Shown here: piece after piece, positions 52,820-61,242 of the stretch
How the letters are laid out: each line of letters starts with the position of its first letter
How positions within the stretch are numbered: the first letter of the stretch is position 1
NCBI RefSeq assembly: GCF_012274265.1
Contig: NZ_JAANYY010000003.1
Location: 248,001 to 312,000 of the forward strand
DNA length: 64,000 nt
Origin: Sphingopyxis microcysteis
Lineage (GTDB): Bacteria; Pseudomonadota; Alphaproteobacteria; Sphingomonadales; Sphingomonadaceae
Direction of reading: 5' to 3'
Position numbers and translations under genes: made by a program
Notes under the pieces: generated by a model
What the model was told of the DNA's origin: nothing
What the model saw: only the letters and a program-made list of their open reading frames with translations
Databases searched by the model: none

Positions 52820-54982
52820 ATGTCCCGTAAAAGCCTGTTCGCGCCGCTGGCGCTGGTTGCCCTGTCGATGACCCCCGCAGCACTTCACGCGGCCGAAGCC
52901 GCCGCGGCATCGGCCACGGTGCCCGCGCTGACCTATCCGGACACAGCCCGCGGCGACACCGTCGATCCGCAGTTCGGGGTCGATGTCGCCGATCCCTATC
53001 GCTGGCTGGAGGATGATGTCCGCGTCAACCCAAAGGTCGCCGACTGGGTCGCGGCGCAGAACAAGGTCACCGACGCCTATCTCGCCACGCTGCCCGGCCG
53101 CGATGCGTTCAAGAAACGCATGACCGAGCTGTATAATTACGAGCGCTTCGGTCTGCCGACCAAGGCCGGAGGCCGCTATTTCTACACGCGCAACGACGGT
53201 TTGCAGCCGCAGTCGGTGCTGTATGTCCGCGAAGGGTTGAGGGGCGAAGGCCGGGTGCTGATCGACCCGAACCTGTGGGCCAAGGACGGCGCGACCGCGC
53301 TCGCCGAGTGGAATCCGTCGGAGGATGGCAAGTATCTGCTCTATTCGGTGCAGGACGGCGGCACCGATTGGCGGATCGTTCGGGTCAAGGACGTCGCGAC
53401 CGGTCAGGATCTGTCGGACGAGGTCCGCTGGGTGAAATTTTCGGCGCTCGATTGGGCCAAGGACGGCAGCGGATTCTATTATTCACGCTTCCCCGAACCC
53501 AAAGAGGGCGAAGCGTTTCAGTCGCTCAACGAGAATCACGCGGTCTATTTCCACAAGCTCGGCACCCCGCAGAGCGCCGATGTGCTGATCCATGCTACGC
53601 CCGCCAAACCCAAGCTCAACAACAGCGCGATCGTCACCGACGACGGCAAATATCTGCTGGTGTTCGGGTCCGAAGGGACCGACGCACGGCTGGGGCTGAC
53701 GCTTTATCCGGTCGGCACAAAGGGAGCGGGCAAGCCGATTACGCTGGTCGATGATTTCGCGAACAACTGGGAATATGTGACCAACGAAGGGCCGCTGTTC
53801 ACATTCGTCACCAACAAGGGCGCGCCGCGCGAGCGGTTGGTGTCGATGGACATCCGGCGGCCCGGCAAGCTGACCGAACTGGTCGCCGAAAGCGAGAATA
53901 CGCTGGTCGGTGCGTCGCGCGTCGGCGATCGCATCATCCTGTCCTATCTGGGCGATGCGAAATCGCAGGCCGAGATGATCGCGCTCGACGGCAAAAGGAT
54001 CGCGGCGATCAAGCTGGCCGACATCGGATCGGCGTCGGGCTTTGGCGGCAAGTCGAGCGATCCCGAGACCTTTTATTCTTTCTCGAGCTATGCACGCCCG
54101 ACGACCATCTACCGGCTCGACACCGCGACCGGCAAAAGCGAGATTTTCGCCGAGCCCAAGCTGACCTTCAAACCCGATGATTTTACCGTCGAACAGCGTT
54201 TCTACAAGTCGAAGGACGGCACCGAAGTGCCGATGTTCGTCGTGATGAAAAAGGGGCTCGACCGCAGCAAGGGGTCGCCGACCCTGCTTTACGGTTATGG
54301 CGGCTTCAACGTATCGATGACCCCCGGCTTTTCGCCAACCCGCCTCGCCTGGGTCGACAAGGGCGGGGTGCTGGCGATCGCCAACCTGCGCGGCGGCGGC
54401 GAATATGGCAAAGCGTGGCACGACGCCGGTCGGCTCGCCAACAAGCAGAATGTGTTCGACGACTTCATTGCGGCGGGCGAATATCTGATCGCCGAAGGGA
54501 TCGCCGGAAAGGGCCAGGTCGCGATCGAAGGCGGGTCGAACGGCGGGCTGCTCGTCGGCACGGTCACCAACCAGCGCCCCGACCTGTTCGCCGCGGCGCT
54601 GCCCGCGGTCGGAGTGATGGACATGCTGCGTTTCGACCGCTTCACCGCCGGGCGTTATTGGGTCGACGATTATGGCTATCCGTCGAAGGAAGCCGATTTC
54701 CGCAATCTGCTGAGCTATTCGCCCTATCACAATATCAAGGCGGGCGCCGCCTATCCCGCGGTGCTGGTGACCACCGCCGACACCGACGACCGCGTCGTGC
54801 CGGGGCACAGCTTCAAATATACCGCGCAGCTCCAGCATGCGAAGGCGGGCGACAAGCCGCACCTGATCCGCGTCGAAACCCGCGCCGGACACGGCAGCGG
54901 CAAGCCGACCGACAAGATCATCGCCGAGGCCGCCGACAAATATGCGTTCGCGGCAAAATGGACCGGGCTGGCCGTCGAGTAA
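52820..54982 (+). CDS. Prolyl oligopeptidase (S9A), periplasmic
   Basis: A 720-residue peptidase cleaving after proline in short peptides. A signal peptide ends near residue 25 (ALHAAEA). The PYRWLEDD entry motif is at about 58-65. A seven-blade propeller precedes the hydrolase domain with S573 (EGGSNGGLL), the DDRV acid loop (656-659) and H691 (RAGHGSGK). The stop overlaps the next start (TAATG), so it is co-translated with the methionine sulfoxide reductase. Confidence 0.94.
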   Translation: MSRKSLFAPLALVALSMTPAALHAAEAAAASATVPALTYPDTARGDTVDPQFGVDVADPYRWLEDDVRVNPKVADWVAAQNKVTDAYLATLPGRDAFKKRMTELYNYERFGLPTKAGGRYFYTRNDGLQPQSVLYVREGLRGEGRVLIDPNLWAKDGATALAEWNPSEDGKYLLYSVQDGGTDWRIVRVKDVATGQDLSDEVRWVKFSALDWAKDGSGFYYSRFPEPKEGEAFQSLNENHAVYFHKLGTPQSADVLIHATPAKPKLNNSAIVTDDGKYLLVFGSEGTDARLGLTLYPVGTKGAGKPITLVDDFANNWEYVTNEGPLFTFVTNKGAPRERLVSMDIRRPGKLTELVAESENTLVGASRVGDRIILSYLGDAKSQAEMIALDGKRIAAIKLADIGSASGFGGKSSDPETFYSFSSYARPTTIYRLDTATGKSEIFAEPKLTFKPDDFTVEQRFYKSKDGTEVPMFVVMKKGLDRSKGSPTLLYGYGGFNVSMTPGFSPTRLAWVDKGGVLAIANLRGGGEYGKAWHDAGRLANKQNVFDDFIAAGEYLIAEGIAGKGQVAIEGGSNGGLLVGTVTNQRPDLFAAALPAVGVMDMLRFDRFTAGRYWVDDYGYPSKEADFRNLLSYSPYHNIKAGAAYPAVLVTTADTDDRVVPGHSFKYTAQLQHAKAGDKPHLIRVETRAGHGSGKPTDKIIAEAADKYAFAAKWTGLAVE

Positions 54983-55470
54983 TGTCCTATGCGCTCGCTT
55001 TTTCCGCCACCGACCCCGCCGAACGCTGGGCGGAGGCGGGCGACGCCGCGGCGGCGCTGGTCGCGGGCGAACCCGATGGTATCGCCAATATGGCCAATGT
55101 CGCGGCGTTGATCTGGCAGGCGATCCCTGACCTCAACTGGGCCGGCTTCTACCGCTTCGACGGAGAGGAGCTGGTCCTCGGCCCGTTTCAGGGCAAGGCG
55201 GCGTGCATTCGCATCCCGCTCGACAAGGGCGTGTGCGGCGCCGCCGCGCGGCTGCGCGCGACGCAGCGCGTCGACGATGTGCACGCCTTTCCGGGCCATA
55301 TCGCGTGCGACGCCGACAGCCGCAGCGAGCTGGTGGTACCCGTGATCGCAAATGATCGGCTGGTCGGGGTACTCGATCTCGACAGCCCGGTGCCGGGGCG
55401 GTTTGCAGCGGCGGATCAGGCCGGGGCCGAAGCACTGGTGGCGCGGATTGCCGGGGCGCTGGCTTCCTGA
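54982..55470 (+). CDS. msrC: Free methionine-(R)-sulfoxide reductase (GAF domain)
   Basis: A 162-residue GAF-fold fRMsr. Cysteines C75, C85 and C109 show the 10 and 24 spacing of the Escherichia coli enzyme (84, 94, 118). The LNWAGFYRF, GPFQGKAACIRIPLDKGVCG and HIACDADSRSELVVPV blocks are diagnostic. It reduces free methionine sulfoxide. ATG 54982 shares a base with the oligopeptidase stop. Confidence 0.93.
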   Translation: MSYALAFSATDPAERWAEAGDAAAALVAGEPDGIANMANVAALIWQAIPDLNWAGFYRFDGEELVLGPFQGKAACIRIPLDKGVCGAAARLRATQRVDDVHAFPGHIACDADSRSELVVPVIANDRLVGVLDLDSPVPGRFAAADQAGAEALVARIAGALAS

Positions 55471-55784
55471 AAAGGCGCATATTGTTGTAACTGCGACTGG
55501 CTGCTTTGGGGTGGATTCCAGACGTTTCGTATTTCCGTTCGTGTCGAGCGAAGTCGAGACACGCCGACCGCTCACGCCAAGCCACGCGTATCTGACTTCG
55601 CTCGATACGAACGGGGACTGGATCGAGCGGCTGCTTCCCGTCGTTTCCGGCCATCTCCCCACCATTCCTCATCTGACCCAAATCGGGACGCAATCGTCAG
55701 GGTTAACGGATTCGCGAAAAGTCGCTGATTTTGCTAACAAGCTGTTAACCAATCGGTTCGGGCCGAGGGAACAGGGAGTTAGTC
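55471..55784. other. Gene-free stretch with a family F inverted repeat
   Basis: 314 bases. It contains the repeat at 55535-55614. Toward the right are two GTTAAC half-sites (55701-55706 and 55744-55749) and an ACAGGGAGTTAGTC ribosome site for the next gene. No gene is seen. Confidence 0.7.
55535..55614. repeat. Inverted repeat, family F
   Basis: CCGTTCGTGTCGAGCGAAGT and CTTCGCTCGATACGAACGG arms. Same element as at 6119-6198, with some decay in the right arm. Confidence 0.78.
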
Positions 55785-56627
55785 ATGCGTACGTTCGTCT
55801 TGTTGGGGGTGGCCGCAGGGTCGTTGTTGCTGGCGGGCCGGGCCCATGCCGAAGCCCCGGCGATCGATGCGACCGCTGCGACCGACCTGGTAAGCGGCGT
55901 ATCCTATAATCACGATCCGCGCCCGGCGCTCGATTATGGCGCGCCCGCCGACGCTGACGTGCGCGTTTACACCGGCCACGCCGACCGGATCCCGAGCGAA
56001 GTCGAATATCGCCGCGTGTCGGGCTACGACGCCGAGGGGCGCTGGACAGGGACGTGGAACGGCACCTACGAAGCGCCCGACGGACGCCGTTACGACGGCA
56101 GCTATGAAGGCACGGTCGAGGGGCATGGCGCGGGCTACCCGCCCCCGCCGCATCACTATTATGGCGGCGCGTACGACCCGCGCCACGACGCAGAAATGGA
56201 ACGCCGCTGTGGCCGGGGGGGCACAGTGGGCGGCGCGGTTGTCGGCGGAGTCGTGGGGGGCGTCGTCGGCAACCGCATCGCCGGCAGGGGCAACCGTACC
56301 GAAGGCACGATCATCGGCGGCGCGCTGGGCGCAGTCGCGGGCGGCGCGATCGGCGATGCCGCGGACAAGAAGAAATGCGAAGCCTGGTGGTCGAGCCGCG
56401 GATCGCATCACAGCAGCACGACCTATCATCATGGCGGCTATGGCTATGGTTACGGCTATTACACCCCCGGTGTGGTGGTCACCACGATCATCACCGGCGG
56501 CGCGCCGGTGGTGACCGAAACGGTCGAGACGACCACCAAGACCTATTATGAAAAGGCGCCCGTGCGGAAACGCTATGTGGCCAAGAAAAAGTGGAAGCCG
56601 CGGCCCAAGCCGCGCTGCGTCTGCTGA
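55785..56627 (+). CDS. Secreted glycine-zipper envelope protein
   Basis: A 280-residue exported protein. A signal ends near residue 22 (GRAHAEA). The middle holds a glycine-zipper 2TM-like block (GGTVGGAVVGGVVGGVVGNR and GTIIGGALGAVAGGAIGD, about 145-192). Around it are Tyr/Gly/His-rich stretches and a very basic Lys/Arg/Pro tail ending CVC. Such zippers insert in or line the outer membrane. Function unknown. First of three small secreted proteins in a row, followed by a strong terminator. Confidence 0.8.
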   Translation: MRTFVLLGVAAGSLLLAGRAHAEAPAIDATAATDLVSGVSYNHDPRPALDYGAPADADVRVYTGHADRIPSEVEYRRVSGYDAEGRWTGTWNGTYEAPDGRRYDGSYEGTVEGHGAGYPPPPHHYYGGAYDPRHDAEMERRCGRGGTVGGAVVGGVVGGVVGNRIAGRGNRTEGTIIGGALGAVAGGAIGDAADKKKCEAWWSSRGSHHSSTTYHHGGYGYGYGYYTPGVVVTTIITGGAPVVTETVETTTKTYYEKAPVRKRYVAKKKWKPRPKPRCVC

Positions 56628-56658
56628 TTACCCGACAGGTCTGGTCACCTGGGGTCAG

Positions 56659-56692
56659 AAGGCCCGCCATCCAAGCGATGGCGGGCCTTTTC
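56659..56692 (+). terminator. Intrinsic terminator after the glycine-zipper gene
   Basis: AAGGCCCGCCAT (56659-56670) pairs with ATGGCGGGCCTT (56678-56689) around CCAAGCG, followed by TTCC. Strong stem 31 bases after the stop. Confidence 0.85.
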
Positions 56693-56814
56693 CATTCCGG
56701 CGCTCGGGCTGTCGTATTAGCACCACGGTTCAGCCGCGCGAAAGCATCGGGGGCGTAGCAAGGCGGCATTGCGGGCCGGACCATCCTTTGCCCGTCCTTG
56801 GGGAGGTTCCCGCG

Positions 56815-57360
56815 ATGCGTAAATTCACCAGCCTTGCCGCTGCGGCCGCCGTCGTCATCACCTCGGTCGGGTTCAGCGCCGTCCCCGCCGAAGCGCGGTC
56901 GCGCCATGGCGGCTGGGGCCATCGCCATCACGACCGGGTCAGCGCGGGTGACGTGCTCGGCGGCCTGCTGATCATCGGCACCATCGCCGCGATCGCCAGC
57001 GCCGCAAGCAAGGACAAGCGCGAACGCGCACCCGACTATCGTTACGATCCGCCGTATCGCGACGATCAGCGTTACGAGCAGCGCGACAGCGATTATGTGC
57101 CGCCGGTCGACGACCGCCGCGGCGAAGATGGCGCGGCCGCCTATGGCAATGGCGATGTCCAGCGCCGCGCCGCCGACGCTTGCAGCTGGGCGGTCGAGGC
57201 CGAGATGGGCGACGACGCCCGCGTCGACCGGATCGACGGCACCGAAGCGAATAACGGCGGCTGGTACGTCACCGGCACCGCGTCGCGGCTGGGCGGCGAA
57301 GTTCGCAGTTTCGGTTGCAGTTACCGCAACGGCCGCGTCGTCGACGTCAGTTTTGGTTGA
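56815..57360 (+). CDS. Secreted protein, upstream copy of a tandem paralog pair
   Basis: A 181-residue exported protein. ATG 56815 follows GGGGAGG. The signal ends near residue 27 (PAEARS). Then VSAGDVLGGLLIIGTIAAI, an Arg/Asp/Tyr-rich linker, and a C-terminal domain with two cysteines (ADACSWAVE and FGCSYRNGRVVDVSF). The downstream gene at 57644 has the same order of parts. Domain function unknown. Likely envelope or surface. Confidence 0.78.
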   Translation: MRKFTSLAAAAAVVITSVGFSAVPAEARSRHGGWGHRHHDRVSAGDVLGGLLIIGTIAAIASAASKDKRERAPDYRYDPPYRDDQRYEQRDSDYVPPVDDRRGEDGAAAYGNGDVQRRAADACSWAVEAEMGDDARVDRIDGTEANNGGWYVTGTASRLGGEVRSFGCSYRNGRVVDVSFG

Positions 57361-57368
57361 GCCAATCA

Positions 57369-57512
57369 ATCCTCCCTGTCGCGTAGCGATGGGGAGGTGG
57401 CAGCGCGAAACGCTGACGGAGGGGCTTTAGCACCACCGTCGCAAAGCCCCTCCACCATTCCCGCTTTCGCGGGGACGGTCCCCCTCCCCATCGCTGCGCG
57501 ACGGGGAGGATT
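57369..57512. repeat. Intergenic repeat, family B, between the tandem paralogs
   Basis: ATCCTCCCTGTCGCGTAGCG at the left, GCGCGACGGGGAGGATT at the right, with GGAGGGGC and GCCCCTCCACCA inside. Starts nine bases after a stop codon. Confidence 0.87.
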
Positions 57513-57643
57513 TTTATGAACGCCAGCAAAACCAAGGCTGAACGCCAGATAAGCGGCGGGTTCAGCACCGTGTCACCCGCGAATCGGTAGAACATCTTCA
57601 ACAGGCTGCAACGCTGCCGCCTGCGCCTGAAGGAGACCGAACC

Positions 57644-58168
57644 ATGGCTATCAAGACCAACCTGACCAAGGCCGCAATTGGTGCGGCCACCGCTGGCGCG
57701 ATGCTGATGAGCGCCGCCCCCGCCGCTGCCCGCGATCGCTACGACCGCGACGGCATCAGCGCGGGCGAAGTGATCGCCGGTGCCGTCGTGCTCGGCGGCC
57801 TCGCCGCGATCCTGTCGAGCGGCAACAACGACCGCTATGATCGTTACGACGATCGCTATCGCGGCCGCTACGACGATCCGCGCTACGGTTATGGCTATGA
57901 CTATAACCGCTATGGCAACAGCCGCAGCGCTGTGAACCAGTGCGTGAACGCGGTCGAACGCGGCAGCCGTCGTTATGGCAACACCGACGTCACCCAGGTG
58001 ACGAGCATCGATCGCAAGCGCGACGGCTATAAGGTGAAGGGCCGCGTCGTCGTCCGCGACGGTTATGGCGGTCGCTGGGGCCGTGGCGGCTATTACGACC
58101 AGGGCAAATTCACCTGCGACATCCGCTATGGCCGCGTGCAGGACATCCGTTTCTCGGGCCTGCGTTAA
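57644..58168 (+). CDS. Secreted protein, downstream copy of a tandem paralog pair
   Basis: A 174-residue exported protein. The signal ends near residue 30 (APAAARD). ISAGEVIAGAVVLGGLAAIL matches the first copy. A highly repetitive Asp/Arg/Tyr linker (DRYDRYDDRYRGRYDD) follows, then the same C-terminal domain (VNQCVNAVERGS, GYKVKGRVVV, FTCDIRYGRVQDIRF). The two copies keep the ends but differ in the linker. GAAGGAGACC precedes the ATG. Confidence 0.8.
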   Translation: MAIKTNLTKAAIGAATAGAMLMSAAPAAARDRYDRDGISAGEVIAGAVVLGGLAAILSSGNNDRYDRYDDRYRGRYDDPRYGYGYDYNRYGNSRSAVNQCVNAVERGSRRYGNTDVTQVTSIDRKRDGYKVKGRVVVRDGYGGRWGRGGYYDQGKFTCDIRYGRVQDIRFSGLR

Positions 58169-58176
58169 GAACCGGC

Positions 58177-58208
58177 AAGCCCCTCCCCTCACCGGGAGGG
58201 GCTTTTCT
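58177..58208 (+). terminator. Intrinsic terminator after the second paralog
   Basis: AAGCCCCTCCC pairs with GGGAGGGGCTT around CTCACC, followed by TTCTTT. It lies nine bases after the stop. Confidence 0.88.
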
Positions 58209-58236
58209 TTGTCGGCGGGGCGCCGCATGATGCGGC

Positions 58237-59562
58237 ATGATCAAACAGAGCCTGCTCGCCGCCCTCCTGCTCATTGCGCCGACCGCTGCGCATGGACAGG
58301 ACCAGACCCCCGCCGCCGATCCCGTGCGCCTGAAGGCCGATGTCGAAAAGCTGGTGTCGTTCGGTACCCGCCACACGCTGTCGTCGGCGACCGATCCGAA
58401 ACGCGGCATCGGCGCGGCGCGCAATTGGGGTGCGGCCGAGTTTACCCGTATTTCAAAGGCCTGTGGCGGCTGTCTGACCGTCGAGCGGATCGCCGACCGG
58501 TTCGACGGGCCGCGCGCGCCGGACGGCGTCATCGTCGAGAATGTCCTCGCGATCCAGAAGGGTAGCGGCGACCCCGCGCATGTCATCATCATCGCAGGTC
58601 ATATCGACAGCCGCGTCAGCGACCCGATGAACTTCACCGCCGACGCGCCGGGCGCCAACGACGATGCATCGGGAACGGCGCTGGTGATCGAGGCGGCGCG
58701 GCTGTTATCGAAGCAAAAGCATCGCGCGACGATCGTCTATGCGCTGCTGTCGGGCGAGGAACAGGGATTGTGGGGCGGGCGCCTGCTTGCGCGGCACGCC
58801 AAGGAACAAAACTGGCCGGTCGCCGCGATGCTGAACAACGACATCGTCGGCGGCATCAAGGGGACCGACGGTACCATCGTCGACAACCGGGTGCGAGTGT
58901 TCAGCGAGGGCATTCGCGCGTCGGAAGATCTGGCGGCACAGCTCGCGCGGCGCGGCATCGGCGGCGAGGATGACGGCCCGTCGCGCGCGCTGGCAAAAGC
59001 GGCGATTCGAGCGGGAAAACAAAGTCCCACGATTGGCCTAGACGTGCTCGCGGTGCGGCGTCCCGACCGTTTCCGCCGCGGCGGCGACCATCTGCCGTCG
59101 CTCGAGCTTGGTTATCCGGCGATCCGGTTCAGCGTCGGGATCGAGGATTACGACCATCAGCATCAGGATTTGCGGACCGAAAACGGCCGCAAATATGGCG
59201 ACACCGTCGACGAGATGGACTTTGCCTATCTGGCCCGCGTCACCGCGCTGAACGTCGTGCTGGCGCGCGAGCTCGCCGCCGCGCCGCCCGCACCCGCCAG
59301 CGTCAGCATCGACGGCGCGGTGAGTTCGGATACCAAAGTGTCGTGGACACCGGTCAAGGATGCCGCCGCCTACCGTTTGTACTGGCGCCGTGCCGACCGC
59401 AACGACTGGACCGACAGCCAGCTCGTCCCGGCGAATGCCGCCGCCGCAGGAAGGACGTTGCCCGGCGTGATCATCGACGATCATTTCTTTGGCGTTTCAG
59501 CACTTTCGGCCGATGGCAGCGAAAGCATCGTCACCTTTGGCGGCTTGCCGCCTGCGCAATAA
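58237..59562 (+). CDS. Secreted M28-family zinc aminopeptidase
   Basis: A 441-residue exported metallopeptidase. The signal ends near residue 20. Zinc-site motifs are AGHIDS (120-125), GANDDASG (138-145) and LSGEEQGLWG (about 170-179), plus later DEMDFAYL. A C-terminal fibronectin-III-like segment (SVSIDGAVSSDTKVSWTPVKDAAAYRLYWR, about 350-380) probably binds a surface or substrate. Together with the S9 and M16 enzymes it fits a peptide-scavenging lifestyle. Confidence 0.9.
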   Translation: MIKQSLLAALLLIAPTAAHGQDQTPAADPVRLKADVEKLVSFGTRHTLSSATDPKRGIGAARNWGAAEFTRISKACGGCLTVERIADRFDGPRAPDGVIVENVLAIQKGSGDPAHVIIIAGHIDSRVSDPMNFTADAPGANDDASGTALVIEAARLLSKQKHRATIVYALLSGEEQGLWGGRLLARHAKEQNWPVAAMLNNDIVGGIKGTDGTIVDNRVRVFSEGIRASEDLAAQLARRGIGGEDDGPSRALAKAAIRAGKQSPTIGLDVLAVRRPDRFRRGGDHLPSLELGYPAIRFSVGIEDYDHQHQDLRTENGRKYGDTVDEMDFAYLARVTALNVVLARELAAAPPAPASVSIDGAVSSDTKVSWTPVKDAAAYRLYWRRADRNDWTDSQLVPANAAAAGRTLPGVIIDDHFFGVSALSADGSESIVTFGGLPPAQ

Positions 59563-59654
59563 TTACCGAACACGCTATACGAATATTTACCTTCCGCTGT
59601 TACCGCGAGAACGGGACCATCATCATCGGTCGACGTGGGGGTCGGGCGACAGCA

Positions 59655-60119
59655 ATGGGTCGCGCCATGTCAATTCCCGAGGCTCCCCCAGCCTCACCGC
59701 CCCCAGACGAAAAGCGCCAGCCGCGGCAATCGCGCCTGGTCAAGGCGGCGCTTGCCTGCGCGCGCCTGGGCAAATTCGACGTCACCATCCGCAACGTGTC
59801 CGAAACGGGCATTGGCGGGCAGGCGCCGGGTGCGCTGCATATCGGTGAACGAATCACGGTTTTCCTGCCCGGTCACGAACCGATGCTGGGCACGGTGCGC
59901 TGGGTCGCGGGTACACGTTTCGGGATCCAGACCGACCACCCGGTCGAGGCCGCGCGCCTGCGCGCCGCACACGGCAGCGGCGCGGCACCTGCCGAAAATA
60001 TCGCGGGGTTCGAGATTATCCCGCCGCCGATGGCCCCAGTGCGCCGCCCGGGGCTGGTGCTGGGGAGTGCACAGCCAGCGCAGTTCGGGCGCAGCCTGTG
60101 GCAGGACAAGCGGTCGTAG
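59655..60119 (+). CDS. PilZ-domain protein
   Basis: A 154-residue cytosolic protein. The N-terminus is Pro-rich, then RQPRQSR and, after ~25 residues, NVSETGIGG, the NxSxxG half of the PilZ c-di-GMP site. The RxxxR half is not exact, so binding is likely but not certain. Start could be ATG 59655 or 59667, both with weak ribosome sites. It may read c-di-GMP from YfiN or the GGDEF protein at 27261. Confidence 0.78.
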   Translation: MGRAMSIPEAPPASPPPDEKRQPRQSRLVKAALACARLGKFDVTIRNVSETGIGGQAPGALHIGERITVFLPGHEPMLGTVRWVAGTRFGIQTDHPVEAARLRAAHGSGAAPAENIAGFEIIPPPMAPVRRPGLVLGSAQPAQFGRSLWQDKRS

Positions 60120-60121
60120 GA

Positions 60122-60237
60122 TTGCCCCTCCCTCTTGGGGAGGGGTTAGGGGTGGGTACAAGCGCAGCGAACCGAGGCAGCGAGCCGCCTTCGGCGGCTT
60201 ACCCAACCCCCGACCCCTCCCTAAAAGGGAGGTGAGA
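60122..60237. repeat. Inverted repeat element related to family C
   Basis: CCCCTCCCTCTTGGGGAGGG at the left, GACCCCTCCCTAAAAGGGAG at the right, plus inner GGGGTGGGTACAAGCG / TTACCCAACCCCC. Fills the PilZ-ctrA convergent gap together with the ctrA terminator. Confidence 0.75.
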
Positions 60238-60274
60238 CAAGGTGACCGCCACCCCGCAACTCCACCCCCAAAAG

Positions 60275-60312
60275 AAAACCGGCGCGGATTTCTCCGCGCC
60301 GGGTTCCCTCGG
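60275..60312 (-). terminator. Intrinsic terminator of ctrA
   Basis: On the minus strand AACCCGGCGCGGA pairs with TCCGCGCCGGTT around GAAA, followed by TTCTTTT. It lies 26 bases after the ctrA stop. Confidence 0.88.
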
Positions 60313-60337
60313 TTAACTCTTGGCGAGGTGTCGTGCG

Positions 60338-61045
60338 TCAGGCGACCCGGCGCACCTCATTGCCCTCATCGTCGATGTCGCGAAGGACATAACCGCGGCC
60401 CCAGACCGTCTCGATGTAATTTTCGCCCTCGCACGCCAGCGCCAGTTTCTTGCGCAGCTTGCAGATGAAGACGTCGATGATTTTGAGTTCGGGTTCGTCC
60501 ATGCCGCCATACAGATGGTTCAGGAACATTTCCTTGGTCAGCGTCGTGCCCTTGCGCAGCGAAAGCAGCTCGAGCATCTGATATTCCTTGCCGGTCAGAT
60601 GCACGCGGGTCGTGTCGACCTCGACCGTCTTGGTGTCCAGATTGACCGCCAGCTTGCCGGTCTTGATCACGCTCTGGCTGTGGCCCTTCGAACGGCGGAC
60701 GACGGCATGGATGCGGGCAACCAGCTCGTCGCGGTGGAAGGGCTTGGTGACATAATCGTCGGCACCGAAGCCGAACGAGCGCACCTTCGAATCCATTTCG
60801 GAAATGCCCGACAGGATCAGCACCGGCGTCTGCACCTTGGCGGTGCGCAGCTTTTTCAGCACGTCATAGCCGTGCATGTCGGGCAGGTTCAGGTCGAGCA
60901 GGATGATGTCGTAATCATAGAGCTTACCCAGGTCCAAGCCTTCTTCACCCAGATCGGTGGTGTAGACGTTGAAGCCTTCGGTCGTGAGCATCGTGTCGAT
61001 CGCCTTGGCGGTCGTCGGCTCGTCCTCGATCAGCAATACGCGCAT
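60338..61045 (-). CDS. ctrA: Cell-cycle response regulator CtrA
   Basis: A 235-residue OmpR-type regulator. The receiver has E7/D8 acidic residues, phospho-acceptor D51 (LLDLNLPD) and K101 (TKPFHRDE). The C-terminal winged helix includes [33 protein letters not shown], near identical to alphaproteobacterial CtrA. It ends in -VA rather than the -AA degron of Caulobacter. AAGGGG precedes ATG 61045. A perfect TTAA-N7-TTAA box and two GANTC sites lie upstream, so self-control and methylation timing are likely. Confidence 0.97.
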   Translation of the reverse strand: MRVLLIEDEPTTAKAIDTMLTTEGFNVYTTDLGEEGLDLGKLYDYDIILLDLNLPDMHGYDVLKKLRTAKVQTPVLILSGISEMDSKVRSFGFGADDYVTKPFHRDELVARIHAVVRRSKGHSQSVIKTGKLAVNLDTKTVEVDTTRVHLTGKEYQMLELLSLRKGTTLTKEMFLNHLYGGMDEPELKIIDVFICKLRKKLALACEGENYIETVWGRGYVLRDIDDEGNEVRRVA

Positions 61046-61242
61046 TGGGCACCCCTTGATTGTTTCCCACGACAGCCCTGCTTTTCCGATCGCCTGGCCA
61101 TCATGCGATGCCACCGACCGACCCCATCTGCGGACTGCCGGAACATTAACCACGAAACTAATGAAGGGAAAAGGTTAATTTTGATTTAACCCGCAGAACT
61201 CCGCGAGTCGCGGCGAATCCGTACCGCCCGATTTGTGTCTTT
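61046..61242. promoter_or_regulatory. ctrA control region
   Basis: TTAA-TTTTGAT-TTAA (61175-61189) is a perfect CtrA box, 130 bases before the start codon. GAGTC (61205-61209) and GAATC (61215-61219) are CcrM-type GANTC sites just upstream of it. This matches the logic of the Caulobacter ctrA promoter, where methylation state and CtrA binding time expression. Confidence 0.75.

Noticed and set aside
53483-54892. 469-codon open frame antisense to prolyl oligopeptidase
   Set aside because: Shadow of an intact S9A gene.
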